DNA of 64,000 nucleotides, taken from assembly GCF_029714325.1 (NCBI RefSeq), contig NZ_CP121666.1:372001-436000 (forward strand), written 5' to 3'. The notes beneath the pieces are model-generated. The model ran no database searches. It was not told the origin of the DNA and saw nothing but the letters and a program-made list of their open reading frames with translations. The position numbers were made by a program, and so were the translations under genes. Below, in pieces: positions 53,150 through 64,000 of the stretch (positions are counted from its first letter, which is position 1; every line of letters begins with the position of its first letter). Source of the DNA: Bradyrhizobium sp. CB1717 (GTDB lineage Bacteria > Pseudomonadota > Alphaproteobacteria > Rhizobiales > Xanthobacteraceae).

Positions 53150-53934
53150 CACGCCGCCCCTTTTGACGTGTTTTCCTGACGCGAACCGGTGCCCACCTCG
53201 TTCGAAAACGCGACGCGGCTCGCCTGCATCATCTGCAGCGAGCGGACCCGGCGGCGCAAAATCTCGTTGCGCATCGCCGCCAGATGCAGCGTGACGAACA
53301 GCAGCGTGAATCCGATCGCCATCACCAAAAGCGGAATCAGGAAGGATTTGTCGAGCGTCGAGCCGCCCACGCGCATCACCGAGGCTGGCTGGTGCAGCGT
53401 GTTCCACCAGTCGACCGAGAACTTGATGATCGGCAGGTTGATCGCCCCGACCAGTGTCAGCACCGCCGCGGCGCGCGCCGCGCGCGAGGGATCGTCGACC
53501 GCACGCCACAGCGCCATCAGGCCGAGATACATCAGGAACAGGATCAGCACCGAGGTCAGCCGCGCGTCCCATTCCCAATAGGTGCCCCACATTGGCCGGC
53601 CCCACAGCGAGCCCGTGAGCAGCGCGAGGAAAGTGAAGCTGGCACCGATCGGTGCTGCGGCTTTCGCGGCGACGTCGGCGAGCGGATGCCGCCACACCAG
53701 CGTGCCGAGCGAGGCGATGCTCATCACGCCCCAGACGAACATCGACAGCCAGGCATTGGGCACGTGGATGAACATGATCTTGACGGTCGCGCCCTGCTGG
53801 TAGTCGTCGGGCGCAAGCGCCGATTGATAGAGGCCGATGGCGAGCAGGATGACGGTCGCACCCGCAAGCCATGGCAACACCCGCGCTGTCAGCGCGAGGA
53901 ACCGCGTGGGGTTGGCGAGGTCGATCAGCGTCAT
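53149..53934 (-). CDS. ccmC: Haem exporter/handling protein CcmC
   Basis: Loads haem onto CcmE in the periplasm. Six membrane segments and the tryptophan-rich signature [20 protein letters not shown] are clear; conserved histidines lie in [13 protein letters not shown] and WWNTLHQPA. 261 aa. The gene is separated from ccmB by 91 bp that hold a FixK/FNR-type box, so it may have its own promoter. Confidence 0.96.
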   Translation of the reverse strand: MTLIDLANPTRFLALTARVLPWLAGATVILLAIGLYQSALAPDDYQQGATVKIMFIHVPNAWLSMFVWGVMSIASLGTLVWRHPLADVAAKAAAPIGASFTFLALLTGSLWGRPMWGTYWEWDARLTSVLILFLMYLGLMALWRAVDDPSRAARAAAVLTLVGAINLPIIKFSVDWWNTLHQPASVMRVGGSTLDKSFLIPLLVMAIGFTLLFVTLHLAAMRNEILRRRVRSLQMMQASRVAFSNEVGTGSRQENTSKGAA

Positions 53935-53994
53935 GGTATCCTGATAATCACCGGTTGATGCTCACGCAATCAGCATAAAAGCGCGCCACGAAAG

Positions 53995-54008
53995 TTGATC
54001 GGGGTCAA
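53995..54008 (-). promoter_or_regulatory. FixK/FNR-type box before ccmC
   Basis: TTGA-TCGGGG-TCAA is a perfect TTGA-N6-TCAA dyad, 61 bp upstream of the ccmC ATG in the only sizeable gap between ccmB and ccmC. In Bradyrhizobium FixK2 activates genes for microaerobic cytochromes through sites of this form. Confidence 0.5.
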
Positions 54009-54025
54009 GGTCAGTCCAGTCCAAC

Positions 54026-54694
54026 TCAATCCAGTCCATGCCGCAGGCTCGCCGCCGCCGCGAAGGGGCCGACCACGAGGCTGACCAGCGACAGCGCGCA
54101 CAGGATCGAGAACGGCGCTCCGAACGTCATGGGACCGACGATCGCGGCCTGCGAGGCCGCGACGCCGAAGATCAGCACGGGAATCGACAGCGGCAGCACC
54201 AGTACGGCCATGAGCAGCCCGCCGCGATGCAGCGTCACCGCCAGCCCCGCGCCGATCATGCCGGTAAACGTCAGCGCCGGCGTGCCCGCCAGCAGCGTCA
54301 GCGCCACCGCGCCGGTCGCGACCATGTCGAGATTCAGCAACAGGCCGAGTACGGGGGTTGCGACAATCAGCGGCAGGCCGGCGGCCAGCCAATGCGCCAG
54401 CGCCTTGGCGGCGCAGGCGAGTTCCAGCGGGGTCCGGCTCATCGTGATCAGGTCGAGCGAGCCGTCCTCATGGTCGGCCATGAACAGCCGGTCCAGGGTG
54501 AGCAGGCTCGCCAGCAGCGCGCCGAGCCAGAGGATCGCCGGCCCCAGCCGCGACAGCAGCGCCAGGTCCGGCCCGACCGCGAACGGCATCAGCACCACCA
54601 CGGTCAGGAAGAACAGCACCCCGATCAGCGCCCCGCCGCCGACGCGGAGCGCGATCCGGATGTCCCGGCGGATGAGAGCGGAGAGGGCGGTCAT
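54026..54694 (-). CDS. ccmB: Haem exporter protein CcmB
   Basis: Membrane subunit of the CcmAB ABC complex. 222 residues with six hydrophobic segments; FFLTVVVLMPFAVGPDLALL, DHEDGSLDLITMSRTPLELA and LPLSIPVLIFGVAASQAA are typical. ATG 54694 was chosen (MTALSALIRRDIRIALR); the longer frame crosses a repeat. It is separated from ccmA by 277 bp containing a palindrome. Confidence 0.95.
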   Translation of the reverse strand: MTALSALIRRDIRIALRVGGGALIGVLFFLTVVVLMPFAVGPDLALLSRLGPAILWLGALLASLLTLDRLFMADHEDGSLDLITMSRTPLELACAAKALAHWLAAGLPLIVATPVLGLLLNLDMVATGAVALTLLAGTPALTFTGMIGAGLAVTLHRGGLLMAVLVLPLSIPVLIFGVAASQAAIVGPMTFGAPFSILCALSLVSLVVGPFAAAASLRHGLD

Positions 54695-54758
54695 GGGGTG
54701 GCGCTTTCGGGGGCGACGCGGCTTTGAGGGCCCGGCTCGCGCGCCAGGCAAACTGTGC

Positions 54759-54922
54759 TCCCTCCCCCCCTGTGGGGGAGGGCGGGAGGGGGGTAGCCCC
54801 GGGCGAGATGCTCGTTCGAGGCGAGCCGCCAGCAACGGAGCTCTCCTCTCCAAGACGCTAGAGCCGATAGAGCACGCCGTGTGGCACCCCCTCCCTGCCC
54901 CTCCCCCACAAGGGGGGAGGGA
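54759..54922. repeat. Dispersed palindrome, family I (CTCCCTCCCCC)
   Basis: Outer arms CTCCCTCCCCCCCTGTGGGG and the complementary CCCCACAAGGGGGGAGGG, with an inner GAGCCG/CGGCTC. It splits ccmA from ccmB. The short flanks 54695-54758 and 54923-54971 hold nothing else I can name. Confidence 0.85.
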
Positions 54923-54971
54923 ACGGAGAGAGCCGAGTCTGGCCGCTTGGAAAACTGAGGGTGCCCGAACT

Positions 54972-55598
54972 TCATGCTATTCCCCCGATCCGCAGCTCCC
55001 GCGAATCGATCCCCAGCGGCGCATGGGTCGCCGCGATGATCATGCCGCCGCGGGCGAGGTGCTCCCGCATCAGGCCGCCGAACATGTCCTGGCCGGCCAC
55101 GTCCAGTGCGGCGGTCGGCTCGTCCAGCAACCAGATCCGGCGCCTGATCGTGAGCAGCCGGGCCAGCGAGAGCCGGCGGCGCTGGCCGGCGGACAGGAAG
55201 GCGGCGGGCAGATGGGTGGCGTGGTCGAGGCCGACGGCCTCGAGGCTCGCGGCGCCGTCGCCCCGCTCCCCGCCCAGAAAATCAGCCCAGAATGCCAGAT
55301 TTTCGGCCACGCTCAGCGCCGGCTTCAGGGCGTCGCGATGGCCGAGATAGTGGCACTGTTCGGGTAGCGTCATTTCGGCGTCGCCCCCGTCCAGTATGAT
55401 TCTGCCGCCAGCCGGAATGAGCAGACCGGCGATCAGCCGCAGCAGCGAGGTCTTGCCCGACCCGTTGCGACCCGTCACCGCCACGGCTTCGCCGGAGACG
55501 GCCTCGAAATCGAGCCCGGAAAACACCTCGCGCCCGCCGCGTACGCAGGCGACCCCGCGTCCGGACAGTTGCATCTTGGCTTGATCCAGTCCGCTCAA
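54972..55598 (-). CDS. ccmA: Haem exporter ATP-binding protein CcmA
   Basis: ATPase of the CcmAB complex, which drives release of haem-loaded CcmE. Walker [14 protein letters not shown], signature [14 protein letters not shown] and Walker [13 protein letters not shown] are intact. [20 protein letters not shown] is characteristic of CcmA. 208 aa. It is the first gene of the set on the minus strand, divergent from acnA by 217 bp. Confidence 0.95.
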   Translation of the reverse strand: MSGLDQAKMQLSGRGVACVRGGREVFSGLDFEAVSGEAVAVTGRNGSGKTSLLRLIAGLLIPAGGRIILDGGDAEMTLPEQCHYLGHRDALKPALSVAENLAFWADFLGGERGDGAASLEAVGLDHATHLPAAFLSAGQRRRLSLARLLTIRRRIWLLDEPTAALDVAGQDMFGGLMREHLARGGMIIAATHAPLGIDSRELRIGGIA

Positions 55599-55815
55599 AG
55601 CCAGGCCTCAGGAAATCTTGGGGTAGCGCATGGGAATTTTTGGCTCGGCAATTGCTGCGGCACGATTGTGGCTGTGGCGGTGCGGTTAGAAAGCTTCTAT
55701 AAGCCCGGAACTACTTGATGCAGCAACTCAACCTGCCCCTGCAAGCGACCCAGCCTGCTACGCTGACGGTGTTAAAATACCCTGCCGGGTATAACTAACA
55801 ATTGGGATTTCCTAC

Positions 55816-58536
<2,721 letters not shown>

Positions 58537-58585
58537 GCGCGAATTTGTGAACGGTGGCTCACTGCGACGTGAGTAGAAGGTTAAA

Positions 58586-58615
58586 CGAAGGCGGCCTATC
58601 ACAAGGCCGCCTTCG
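58586..58615 (+). terminator. Stem-loop after acnA
   Basis: Stem CGAAGGCGGCC/GGCCGCCTTCG (11 bp) with an 8-base loop TATCACAA. The following bases (CGCGTTTG) contain only three Ts, so termination may be weak or factor-assisted. Confidence 0.6.
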
Positions 58616-58769
58616 CGCGTTTGCGGCATGTTTTGGATGGGCCCATCCGGCGGAAAATCGGCTTGGCACGGTTTCCTGGATGGTTGAGCATGCCGCGCCC
58701 CGTAAGACTACGGTGACCATCAATCGATAAGATTCCCCCTCCCACGAGCTTTGGTGTGCGGCGTTCGAC

Positions 58770-59546
58770 ATGACAACAATGACGGCTTCCCATCTGATTT
58801 CACGTTGGTCCGGTGCCCTCTGGTCGGGAGCACTCGGCATCTGTGCAATCGTCGCCGTCATCCGTCCCGCACACGCCGATCCCCGCGCCGTTGTCGAATT
58901 GTTTACCTCGCAGGGCTGCTCGTCCTGCCCACCCGCCGACAAGATCATCGGCGACCTCTCCAGCGATCCCTCGATCATCGCGCTGAGCATGCCGATCGAT
59001 TATTGGGACTATCTCGGCTGGAAGGACACGCTGGCGGATTCGCGTTTCTCTGCACGGCAGCGTGCCTATTCACGCATGCGCGGTGACCGCGAGGTCTACA
59101 CGCCGCAGGTCGTGGTGAACGGCTCGACGCATGTCATCGGCAGCGATCGCGCCGGCATCGAGAGCGCGATCGGCAAGACCGACAAGGGCACCGGCGTGAT
59201 GAGCGTTCCGGTGACGATGTCGCTCGCGGGCAAGCAGATCAACGTCTCGGTCGCCGCGAGCAATGAGCCGGCTGTCTCGCATGGCGAGGTCTGGATCTGC
59301 TCGATCGCCAAGTCGGTCCCGATCGCGATCGCCAAGGGCGAAAATCGCGGGCAGCAGATCACCTACCACAACGTGGTGCGCAACCTGCTCAAGGTCGGCG
59401 ATTGGAACGGCCGTGCCGAAAGCTGGACCGTGCCGATCGAGAACCTCACGCGCGACGGCGTCGACGGCGCAGTGGTCTACGTGCAGGACGGCAGCCGCGA
59501 GAAGCCGGGCCCGATGTTAGGTGCGGCGTACACGTCGCTGCACTGA
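58770..59546 (+). CDS. DUF1223 thioredoxin-like secreted protein
   Basis: An N-terminal hydrophobic stretch (WSGALGICAIVAVIRPAHAD) suggests a signal peptide cleaved near AHA. The domain opens VVELFTSQGCSSCPPADKII with a CxxC (CSSC), then MPIDYWDYLGWKDTLAD and YTPQVVVNGSTHVIGSD, matching DUF1223. This is a thioredoxin-like fold of unknown substrate, presumably periplasmic. 258 aa; a start a few codons later is possible. Confidence 0.88.
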   Translation: MTTMTASHLISRWSGALWSGALGICAIVAVIRPAHADPRAVVELFTSQGCSSCPPADKIIGDLSSDPSIIALSMPIDYWDYLGWKDTLADSRFSARQRAYSRMRGDREVYTPQVVVNGSTHVIGSDRAGIESAIGKTDKGTGVMSVPVTMSLAGKQINVSVAASNEPAVSHGEVWICSIAKSVPIAIAKGENRGQQITYHNVVRNLLKVGDWNGRAESWTVPIENLTRDGVDGAVVYVQDGSREKPGPMLGAAYTSLH

Positions 59547-59573
59547 TTCTTTCTAGCGTCGCACTCGCTTTCG

Positions 59574-59694
59574 CTCCTCATGGTGAGGAGCGCGCTCTTG
59601 CGCGCGTCTCGAACCATGAAGGGCCCCGCTGATGCAGCTCAGGCCTCGATCCTTCGAGACGCCGCGCGAAGAGCGCGGCCCTCAGGATGATGGG
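59574..59694. repeat. Dispersed palindrome, family J (CTCATGGTGAGGAGCGCG)
   Basis: Imperfect arms CTCCTCATGGTGAGGAGCGC and CGCGGCCCTCAGGATGATGG with inner CGTCTCGAA/TTCGAGACG. It follows the DUF1223 gene. Confidence 0.8.
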
Positions 59695-59751
59695 AGAGAG
59701 TTTGCGCAGCGGTGGAAGGGAGCGGCGTCGCGCCGGAAACATCCGGGCACA

Positions 59752-59786
59752 AACAAAAAAGGACCAACTCGCGTTGGCCCTCCTTG
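59752..59786 (-). terminator. Orphan intrinsic terminator on the minus strand
   Basis: Minus strand: stem AGGGCCAAC/GTTGGTCCT with a GCGA loop, followed by T6. No supported gene lies upstream of it on that strand up to 60.1 kb. The rest of 59787-60176 holds no gene I can defend. Confidence 0.6.
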
Positions 59787-60176
59787 TCGCGCGTACAGAC
59801 CCGATCCTGTTCGACCCCGGGGGGCTGGGGGCTGAGGAATCCGGAACCGAAAGGACCGGGTCAACGCACATCAGTCTTTTCGCAATGCAGGGCGGCAGGC
59901 GCTGGGCGGAAAAGCGGCGAGACTAAGATTCTTGAGCACGATCCCGTGACGGTTCGTCGCGACAGAGTTCCACCCCTGCGTGTGGCCCGGTTCGTACCCG
60001 ATTCCACCGGTTGAGCCATAAGACCCTTTGGAGACTCTTTGGGGCTTTGTCCCGAGTTCCATCGAGAGCCCTTGCGGAGGACAGCGGTTGGCGCGATCAT
60101 GCAACTGTCATGATCCGCGGCTCCGGGGACGGTTTTCGCGGACGCGGTCATGTTGTGCGACGAGGAGGCGCTTCCC

Positions 60177-60548
60177 ATGAGCCTGACGCCGGAGGATGCC
60201 GATCCGAGCGGGCAGCGCGCGGCGGCGCGCCCCGCCGCTGCGAACGCGCAGTCGAACCGGGTCACCTTCGACCGGCTCGAGCTGCATCGTATTCTCAATC
60301 TCTATGGCCGCATGGTTGCCGAGGGCGAGTGGCGCGACTACGCCATCGACTTCCTCAGGGATCGCGCGGTGTTCTCGGTCTATCGCCGCGCCTCGGAAGT
60401 GCCGATCTATCGCATCGAGAAGGACCCGCGCCTCGCACGCAAGCAGGGCATGTACAGCGTGATCTCGGCGACGGGCCTGATCCTGCGCCGCGGCCACGAG
60501 CTCGACCGCGTGTTGCTGGTGATCGACCGCAAGCTGGCGGTGGTGTAG
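60177..60548 (+). CDS. DUF2794 family protein (123 aa)
   Basis: ATG 60177 follows GAGGAGG at good spacing. The sequence RVTFDRLELHRILNLYGRMV, then AEGEWRDYAIDFLRDRAVFS and YRRASEVPIYRIEKDPRLAR, matches DUF2794, a small alphaproteobacterial family of unknown function. Cytoplasmic, no signal peptide. Confidence 0.88.
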   Translation: MSLTPEDADPSGQRAAARPAAANAQSNRVTFDRLELHRILNLYGRMVAEGEWRDYAIDFLRDRAVFSVYRRASEVPIYRIEKDPRLARKQGMYSVISATGLILRRGHELDRVLLVIDRKLAVV

Positions 60549-60563
60549 CGGCACGAACGGCGC

Positions 60564-60654
60564 CGTAGGGTGGGCAAAGGCGCGCAGCGCCGTGCCCACG
60601 CCCTTCCTCGATCGCCGCAGATGGTGGGCACGCTATCGCTTTGCCCACCCTACG
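60564..60654. repeat. Dispersed palindrome, family B
   Basis: CGTAGGGTGGGCAAAGGCGC and CGCTTTGCCCACCCTACG arms between the convergent DUF2794 and GNAT genes. Confidence 0.9.
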
Positions 60655-60658
60655 AGAC

Positions 60659-61189
60659 CTACTTTGTTGGCACCGTCTTCGCGCCCTCGCCGAGGTCGCG
60701 CTGCATCATCACCGTATCAAGCCAGCGGCCGAATTTCAGCCCGACATTGGGATGCGTGCCGATCATCTTGAAGCCGCCCCTGGTATGCACGCCGATCGAG
60801 CCGGCGTTGGCGGAATCGCCGATCACCGCGATCATCTGGCGGAAGCCGCGCGCCTCGCATTCGGTGATCAGCCGCTCCAGCAGCTTTGAGCCGACGCCGC
60901 GGCGGTGGAAGGAGGGATCGAGATAGATCGAGTTCTCCACGGTGAAGCGGTAGGCCGGCCGCGGCCGGTAGGCGCCGGCATAGGCGTATCCGGCCACGCG
61001 CCCGTCGAGGATCGCGACGAAATAGGGATAGCCGCCGTCGACCAGCGCGCGATAGCGGCGCGTCATCTCGGCGAGGTCGGGCGGATCCAGCTCGAACGTC
61101 GCCGTGCCCTCGCGGACGGCCTGCTGGTAGATGGCGGTGATGGCGGGAAGGTCGGCCTCGATGGTGGGCCTGATTTCAGGTGCGGACAT
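60659..61189 (-). CDS. GNAT acetyltransferase, phosphinothricin/amino-acid type
   Basis: A 176-residue N-acetyltransferase. IRPTIEADLPAITAIYQQAV, VAGYAYAGAYRPRPAYRFTV, the acetyl-CoA motif PSFHRRGVGSKLLERLITEC and GDSANAGSIGVHTRGGFKMI match the Pat/MnaT group that acetylates L-amino acids such as phosphinothricin or methionine sulfone. The natural substrate is not known. It is single-gene, between two repeats. Confidence 0.9.
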   Translation of the reverse strand: MSAPEIRPTIEADLPAITAIYQQAVREGTATFELDPPDLAEMTRRYRALVDGGYPYFVAILDGRVAGYAYAGAYRPRPAYRFTVENSIYLDPSFHRRGVGSKLLERLITECEARGFRQMIAVIGDSANAGSIGVHTRGGFKMIGTHPNVGLKFGRWLDTVMMQRDLGEGAKTVPTK

Positions 61190-61246
61190 GGGGGAAGATT
61201 AGAGCCTTCCGGAGACTGCTGGAAGAGGCTGTTCCGCTTCCACACC

Positions 61247-61334
61247 CGTCATTGCGAGCGCAGCGAAGCAATCCAGAAATGCATCCGCGGAAGGACTCTG
61301 GATTGCTTCGTCGCAAGGGCTCCTCGCAATGACG
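61247..61334. repeat. Dispersed palindrome, family A
   Basis: CGTCATTGCGAGCGCAGCGA and GCTCCTCGCAATGACG arms; it is followed 16 bp later by a family D copy. Confidence 0.9.
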
Positions 61335-61350
61335 AGGAGAGGCCGCCCTT

Positions 61351-61440
61351 GTAGCCCGGATGGAGCGAAGCGAAATCCGGGGCAGGTCTATCCGCGGACC
61401 CGACGTTCCCGGATTGCGCTGCGCTCCATCCGGGCTACGG
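61351..61440. repeat. Dispersed palindrome, family D
   Basis: GTAGCCCGGATGGAGCGAAG and CGCTCCATCCGGGCTACGG arms, the second copy in the window. Confidence 0.9.
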
Positions 61441-61456
61441 GACGCTCCCGCCCCAA

Positions 61457-61487
61457 ACAAAAACCCCGGCCCCTCGGCCAGGGTTCG
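61457..61487 (-). terminator. Intrinsic terminator of the BI-1 gene
   Basis: Minus strand: AACCCTGGCC/GGCCGGGGTT stem with a small loop and one internal mismatch, followed by T5. It lies 24 bp after the stop at 61511. Confidence 0.75.
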
Positions 61488-61510
61488 TGTCCGTTCTCTC
61501 GTCTCGGAGC

Positions 61511-62302
61511 TCAGTCGCGCTGGCCGAGGAGCTGCAGGAGCAGCGTGAACAGGTTGATGAAGTTCAGGTACAGCGACAGCGCGCCGGTGATGGCCGCACG
61601 CTCTGCGATGTCACCGCCGGCCGAGGCGTAGCCGTAGATGTAGTCGTTCTTCAGCCGCTGCGTATCCCAGGCGGTGAGGCCCGCGAACACCAGCACGCCG
61701 ACCACCGACACGATGAACTGCAGCATCGAGCTCGCCAGGAACAGGTTCACAAGGCTCGCGATGATGATGCCGATCAGGCCCATGAACAGGAACGAGCCCA
61801 TGCCGGTCAGGTCACGCTTGGTGGTGTAGCCGTAGAGGCTGAGCGCACCGAAGGTCGCCGCGGTGATGAAGAACACCCGCACGATCGAGGTGTGGGTGAA
61901 CACCAGGAAGATCGACGACAGCGAGATGCCCATCAGCGCCGAGAACACCCAGAACAGGATCTGGGCGGTCGAGGGGGCGAGGCGGTTGATGCCCGCCGAG
62001 ATCACGAACACCATCGCGAGCGGCGCGAGCATGAACAGCCACTTCAGGGGGCTGACGAACATCGCGTAGCCGAACGGCGTCAGGAACAGCTTGCCGACGC
62101 GGACGGCGTCCGCCGTCGGGACGTCGGTCACGGCGGCCATGTAGACGCCGAGCGCGGCAAGGCCCGTGATGGCGAGGCCAATGCTCATGTAATTGTAGAT
62201 GCGCAGCATATAAGCGCGCAGGCCGGCATCGACCGTCGCGGCGTCGACACGCCCGGCGGCCCTGCCGAAAGGAGAAGCGTAGTTACGGTCTAGGTCCGAC
62301 AT
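61511..62302 (-). CDS. ybhL: Bax inhibitor-1/YbhL family membrane protein
   Basis: A 263-residue protein with seven predicted membrane helices. LRIYNYMSIGLAITGLAALG, SLSSIFLVFTHTSIVRVFFI, ASLVNLFLASSMLQFIVSVV and the ending AWDTQRLKND with NFINLFTLLLQLL match the BI-1 family, whose members can act as pH-sensitive calcium leak channels. ATG 62302 (MSDLDRNYASPFG) was chosen. A structured leader lies upstream. Confidence 0.93.
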   Translation of the reverse strand: MSDLDRNYASPFGRAAGRVDAATVDAGLRAYMLRIYNYMSIGLAITGLAALGVYMAAVTDVPTADAVRVGKLFLTPFGYAMFVSPLKWLFMLAPLAMVFVISAGINRLAPSTAQILFWVFSALMGISLSSIFLVFTHTSIVRVFFITAATFGALSLYGYTTKRDLTGMGSFLFMGLIGIIIASLVNLFLASSMLQFIVSVVGVLVFAGLTAWDTQRLKNDYIYGYASAGGDIAERAAITGALSLYLNFINLFTLLLQLLGQRD

Positions 62303-62371
62303 GGTCGAATTCCCGTTGGTTGGCCGGTCCGGCACGAGGGTCGCCATGCCGCCGGTTCGTCAAACTCTATC

Positions 62372-62422
62372 TCGGATACCGCTGCCTGCCGACTAAATTT
62401 TGGCTAACAATCGGGGCTCCGA
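62372..62422 (-). promoter_or_regulatory. Candidate structured 5' leader of ybhL
   Basis: Minus strand, nested stems: outer TCGGA (62422-62418) with TCCGA (62376-62372), inner CCGAT (62414-62410) with GTCGG (62393-62389). It lies 70 bp upstream of the BI-1 ATG. A conserved 'ybhL' leader RNA motif is known upstream of these genes in Rhizobiales, but I could not match its consensus from memory. Confidence 0.4.
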
Positions 62423-62571
62423 ACCCATTCGATATGTGGGAAACTAACACATTCGCTGCAACCGTCCACGCGCGGCTGAATGTCGCCCTTGGCTGCAATC
62501 CAGACGGGCGGGCGTGGTTAATCGCAGGAATCGTGCGATTTCGCTACCGCACGGCTGCCCGCTACCATTTG

Positions 62572-64000
62572 TCACAAATTCCGCAACACCGTGGCGGGCT
62601 TTTTGTTCAACGCCAGCAGCGTGCCGGCGAGCCCGAGCCCGACCGTGACGATCAGGGCGGCCACCACCACGCCGGCCGCGCTGCCGGCCTGCCAGACGAA
62701 GCTGAGCGTCATCAGCCGCGTCACGATCATCCAGGCCGCGATGCTGCCGGCGATCACGCCGAACACGGCGGTGGCGAGCCCGATCAGGAGGTATTCGAGC
62801 GCATAGGCGCCGAGCAGCCGCAGCCGCGTCGCGCCCAGGGTCTTAAGGATTACCGCATCATAGACCCGGTGACGGTGGCCGGCGGCGAGCGCCCCGCCCA
62901 GCACCAGGATCGCCGAGATCAGGGTCACCGCGCTGGCGCCGCGGATCGCCAGCGCCAGATTGGTCACGACCGAGCCGACCGTCTCCATCACCTCGCGCAC
63001 GCGCACGCTCGTCACCATGGGGTAGGCGTCGGCCACCTGCTTGATGATCTTGCCGTCGCCGGCGGCATCGCCGCCCGTCTCCGTCAGCGTCGCGATATGG
63101 GTGTGGGGCGCGCCCTTGAACGCGTTGGGCGAGAACACCAGCACGAAATTGATGCCCATCCCCTGCCAGTCGATGTTGCGCAGATTGCTGATCTTCGCCG
63201 GGATGTCGCGGCCGAGCACGTTGACCACCACCTCGTCGCCGAGCTTGAGGCCGAGCCCGTCGGCGATCTTCTTCTCCATCGAGACCAGCGGCGGGCCGGC
63301 ATAGTCCGCGCTCCACCACTCGCCCTCGACCACCTTGGACCCCTTCGGCATCTCGGCCGTGTAGGTCAGGCCGCGGTCGCTCTGCAGCACCCATTCGGAA
63401 TCGGTGGTGGGCTTGAGCTCCTCGGCGCGCACGCCGCGCGCGGCGACGATGCGCCCGCGCAGCATCGGCACGTCCTCGACCTTCGCGCTAGGGGCGATCT
63501 GGCGCAGATAGACGTCGAATTGCTCGGCCTGCGTGCTCGGGATGTCGATGAAGAAGAACGACGGAGCGCGGTCGGGCAGCGCCGCGAGGAACTGCCGGCG
63601 CAGATTGCCGTCAATCTGGGTGATGGTGACGAGCACGGCGAGCCCAAGGCCCAGCGACAGCACGACCGAGGGCGTCAACGCGCCCGGCCGGTGGATGTTG
63701 GCGATCGCAAGCCGCAGCATCGGCAGCCGCGACCGCGGCAACCGCCGCGCGACTGTCATCAGCAGGGCGGCGATGCCGCGCAGCAGGGCGAACACGACGA
63801 CGGAGGAGGCCACGAACACCGCGGCGATGCGCTTGTCGAAGGAGAGCCCGATCACGACCGCGACGAGGAGGGCGATCACGACGCCCATGAACACGAGATA
63901 GCCGAGGCGCGGCCGGTGCCATTCGGAGCTGATGGTGTCGCGGAACAGCGCCGCCACCGGCACGTCGTGCACGCGCCCGAGCGGCCACAGGCCGAAGGCG
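62572..64000 (-). CDS. ABC transporter permease, FtsX/YbbP type (C-terminal part)
   Basis: The open frame runs to the right edge, so the N-terminus is missing. Visible are membrane segments near the start (YLVFMGVVIALLVAVVIGLS and FVASSVVVFALLRGIAALLM), ARRLPRSRLPMLRLAIANIH with LTPSVVLSLGLGLAVLVTIT, a long periplasmic domain (LGLKLGDEVVVNVLGRDIPA), and three C-terminal helices ending in NKKPATVLRNL. This is the FtsX-like layout of large permeases such as YbbP. The ATPase partner should lie beyond the window. Confidence 0.9.
   Translation of the reverse strand, partial: AFGLWPLGRVHDVPVAALFRDTISSEWHRPRLGYLVFMGVVIALLVAVVIGLSFDKRIAAVFVASSVVVFALLRGIAALLMTVARRLPRSRLPMLRLAIANIHRPGALTPSVVLSLGLGLAVLVTITQIDGNLRRQFLAALPDRAPSFFFIDIPSTQAEQFDVYLRQIAPSAKVEDVPMLRGRIVAARGVRAEELKPTTDSEWVLQSDRGLTYTAEMPKGSKVVEGEWWSADYAGPPLVSMEKKIADGLGLKLGDEVVVNVLGRDIPAKISNLRNIDWQGMGINFVLVFSPNAFKGAPHTHIATLTETGGDAAGDGKIIKQVADAYPMVTSVRVREVMETVGSVVTNLALAIRGASAVTLISAILVLGGALAAGHRHRVYDAVILKTLGATRLRLLGAYALEYLLIGLATAVFGVIAGSIAAWMIVTRLMTLSFVWQAGSAAGVVVAALIVTVGLGLAGTLLALNKKPATVLRNL

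Noticed and set aside
59787..60100. A two-piece tmRNA in the gap before the DUF2794 gene
   Set aside because: A GGGGTCGAACAGG-like string suggested a tmRNA 5' end, but no tag sequence such as ANDN codons is readable and no CCA acceptor piece fits.

Overview
The window looks like a chromosomal segment of a Bradyrhizobium-type alphaproteobacterium (Nitrobacteraceae). The reasons are its high GC content, a malonyl-CoA synthetase that resembles the Rhodopseudomonas palustris MatB family from end to end, the sdhCDAB, ffh-rpsP-rimM-trmD-rplS, dapF-mtaB, ftsY-ispZ and ccmABCDG neighbourhoods, and about twenty long imperfect palindromes of types common in this group. I see no rRNA, tRNA, CRISPR array, transposase or phage gene.

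Region 1 (1-6.2 kb) is accessory and partly decayed. It holds a frameshifted ku (DNA end joining), small Bradyrhizobium-type proteins (two are zinc-finger-like), a single-domain response regulator and a PRC-barrel protein. One clear EcfG-type general-stress promoter and one near match suggest a stress island. Two further genes are interrupted, and a gene remnant and three tandem 19-bp repeats lie next to pcm.

Region 2 (6.2-24.2 kb) is metabolic: sdhCDAB on the minus strand, a TauE/SafE exporter, matB divergent from an SDR, a fasciclin protein, a cytochrome b561/Tat molybdo-enzyme pair, an MFS permease, leuB, a hexapeptide acyltransferase, asd, a beta-carbonic anhydrase and a CitE-like lyase. 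Region 3 (24.2-27.1 kb) is a divergent Crp/Fnr regulator and caspase-like protease, flanked by imperfect direct copies of the 3' end of the citE-like gene. It may be an inserted module.

Region 4 (27.1-37.5 kb) carries an SDR/AraC/AHL-lactonase group, a DUF6455 protein, a glycosyltransferase, leuD, an XRE regulator divergent from a PPOX-type flavoprotein, several small secreted proteins and leuC. Region 5 (37.5-43.2 kb) is the ffh-rpsP-rimM-trmD-rplS translation/secretion cluster with two tandem paralogous secreted proteins inserted between rimM and trmD.

Region 6 (43.6-64 kb) holds a Tat-exported metallo-beta-lactamase-fold protein, a SIMPL/GyrI-like pair, dapF-mtaB, a DUF2336 protein, an RluA-type synthase, ftsY-ispZ, the cytochrome c maturation genes, acnA, a DUF1223 protein, a DUF2794 protein, a GNAT acetyltransferase, a BI-1 (YbhL) membrane protein with a structured leader, and the C-terminal part of an FtsX-like permease that runs off the window.

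The most useful leads are the direct repeats around the caspase/Crp module, FixK/FNR-type boxes before ccmC and before a small secreted protein, the tandem paralogs in the ribosomal cluster, the EcfG promoter in the decaying ku island, a loop-free 46-bp palindrome, and the composite palindrome arrays. No wholly new multi-gene system could be established from sequence alone.
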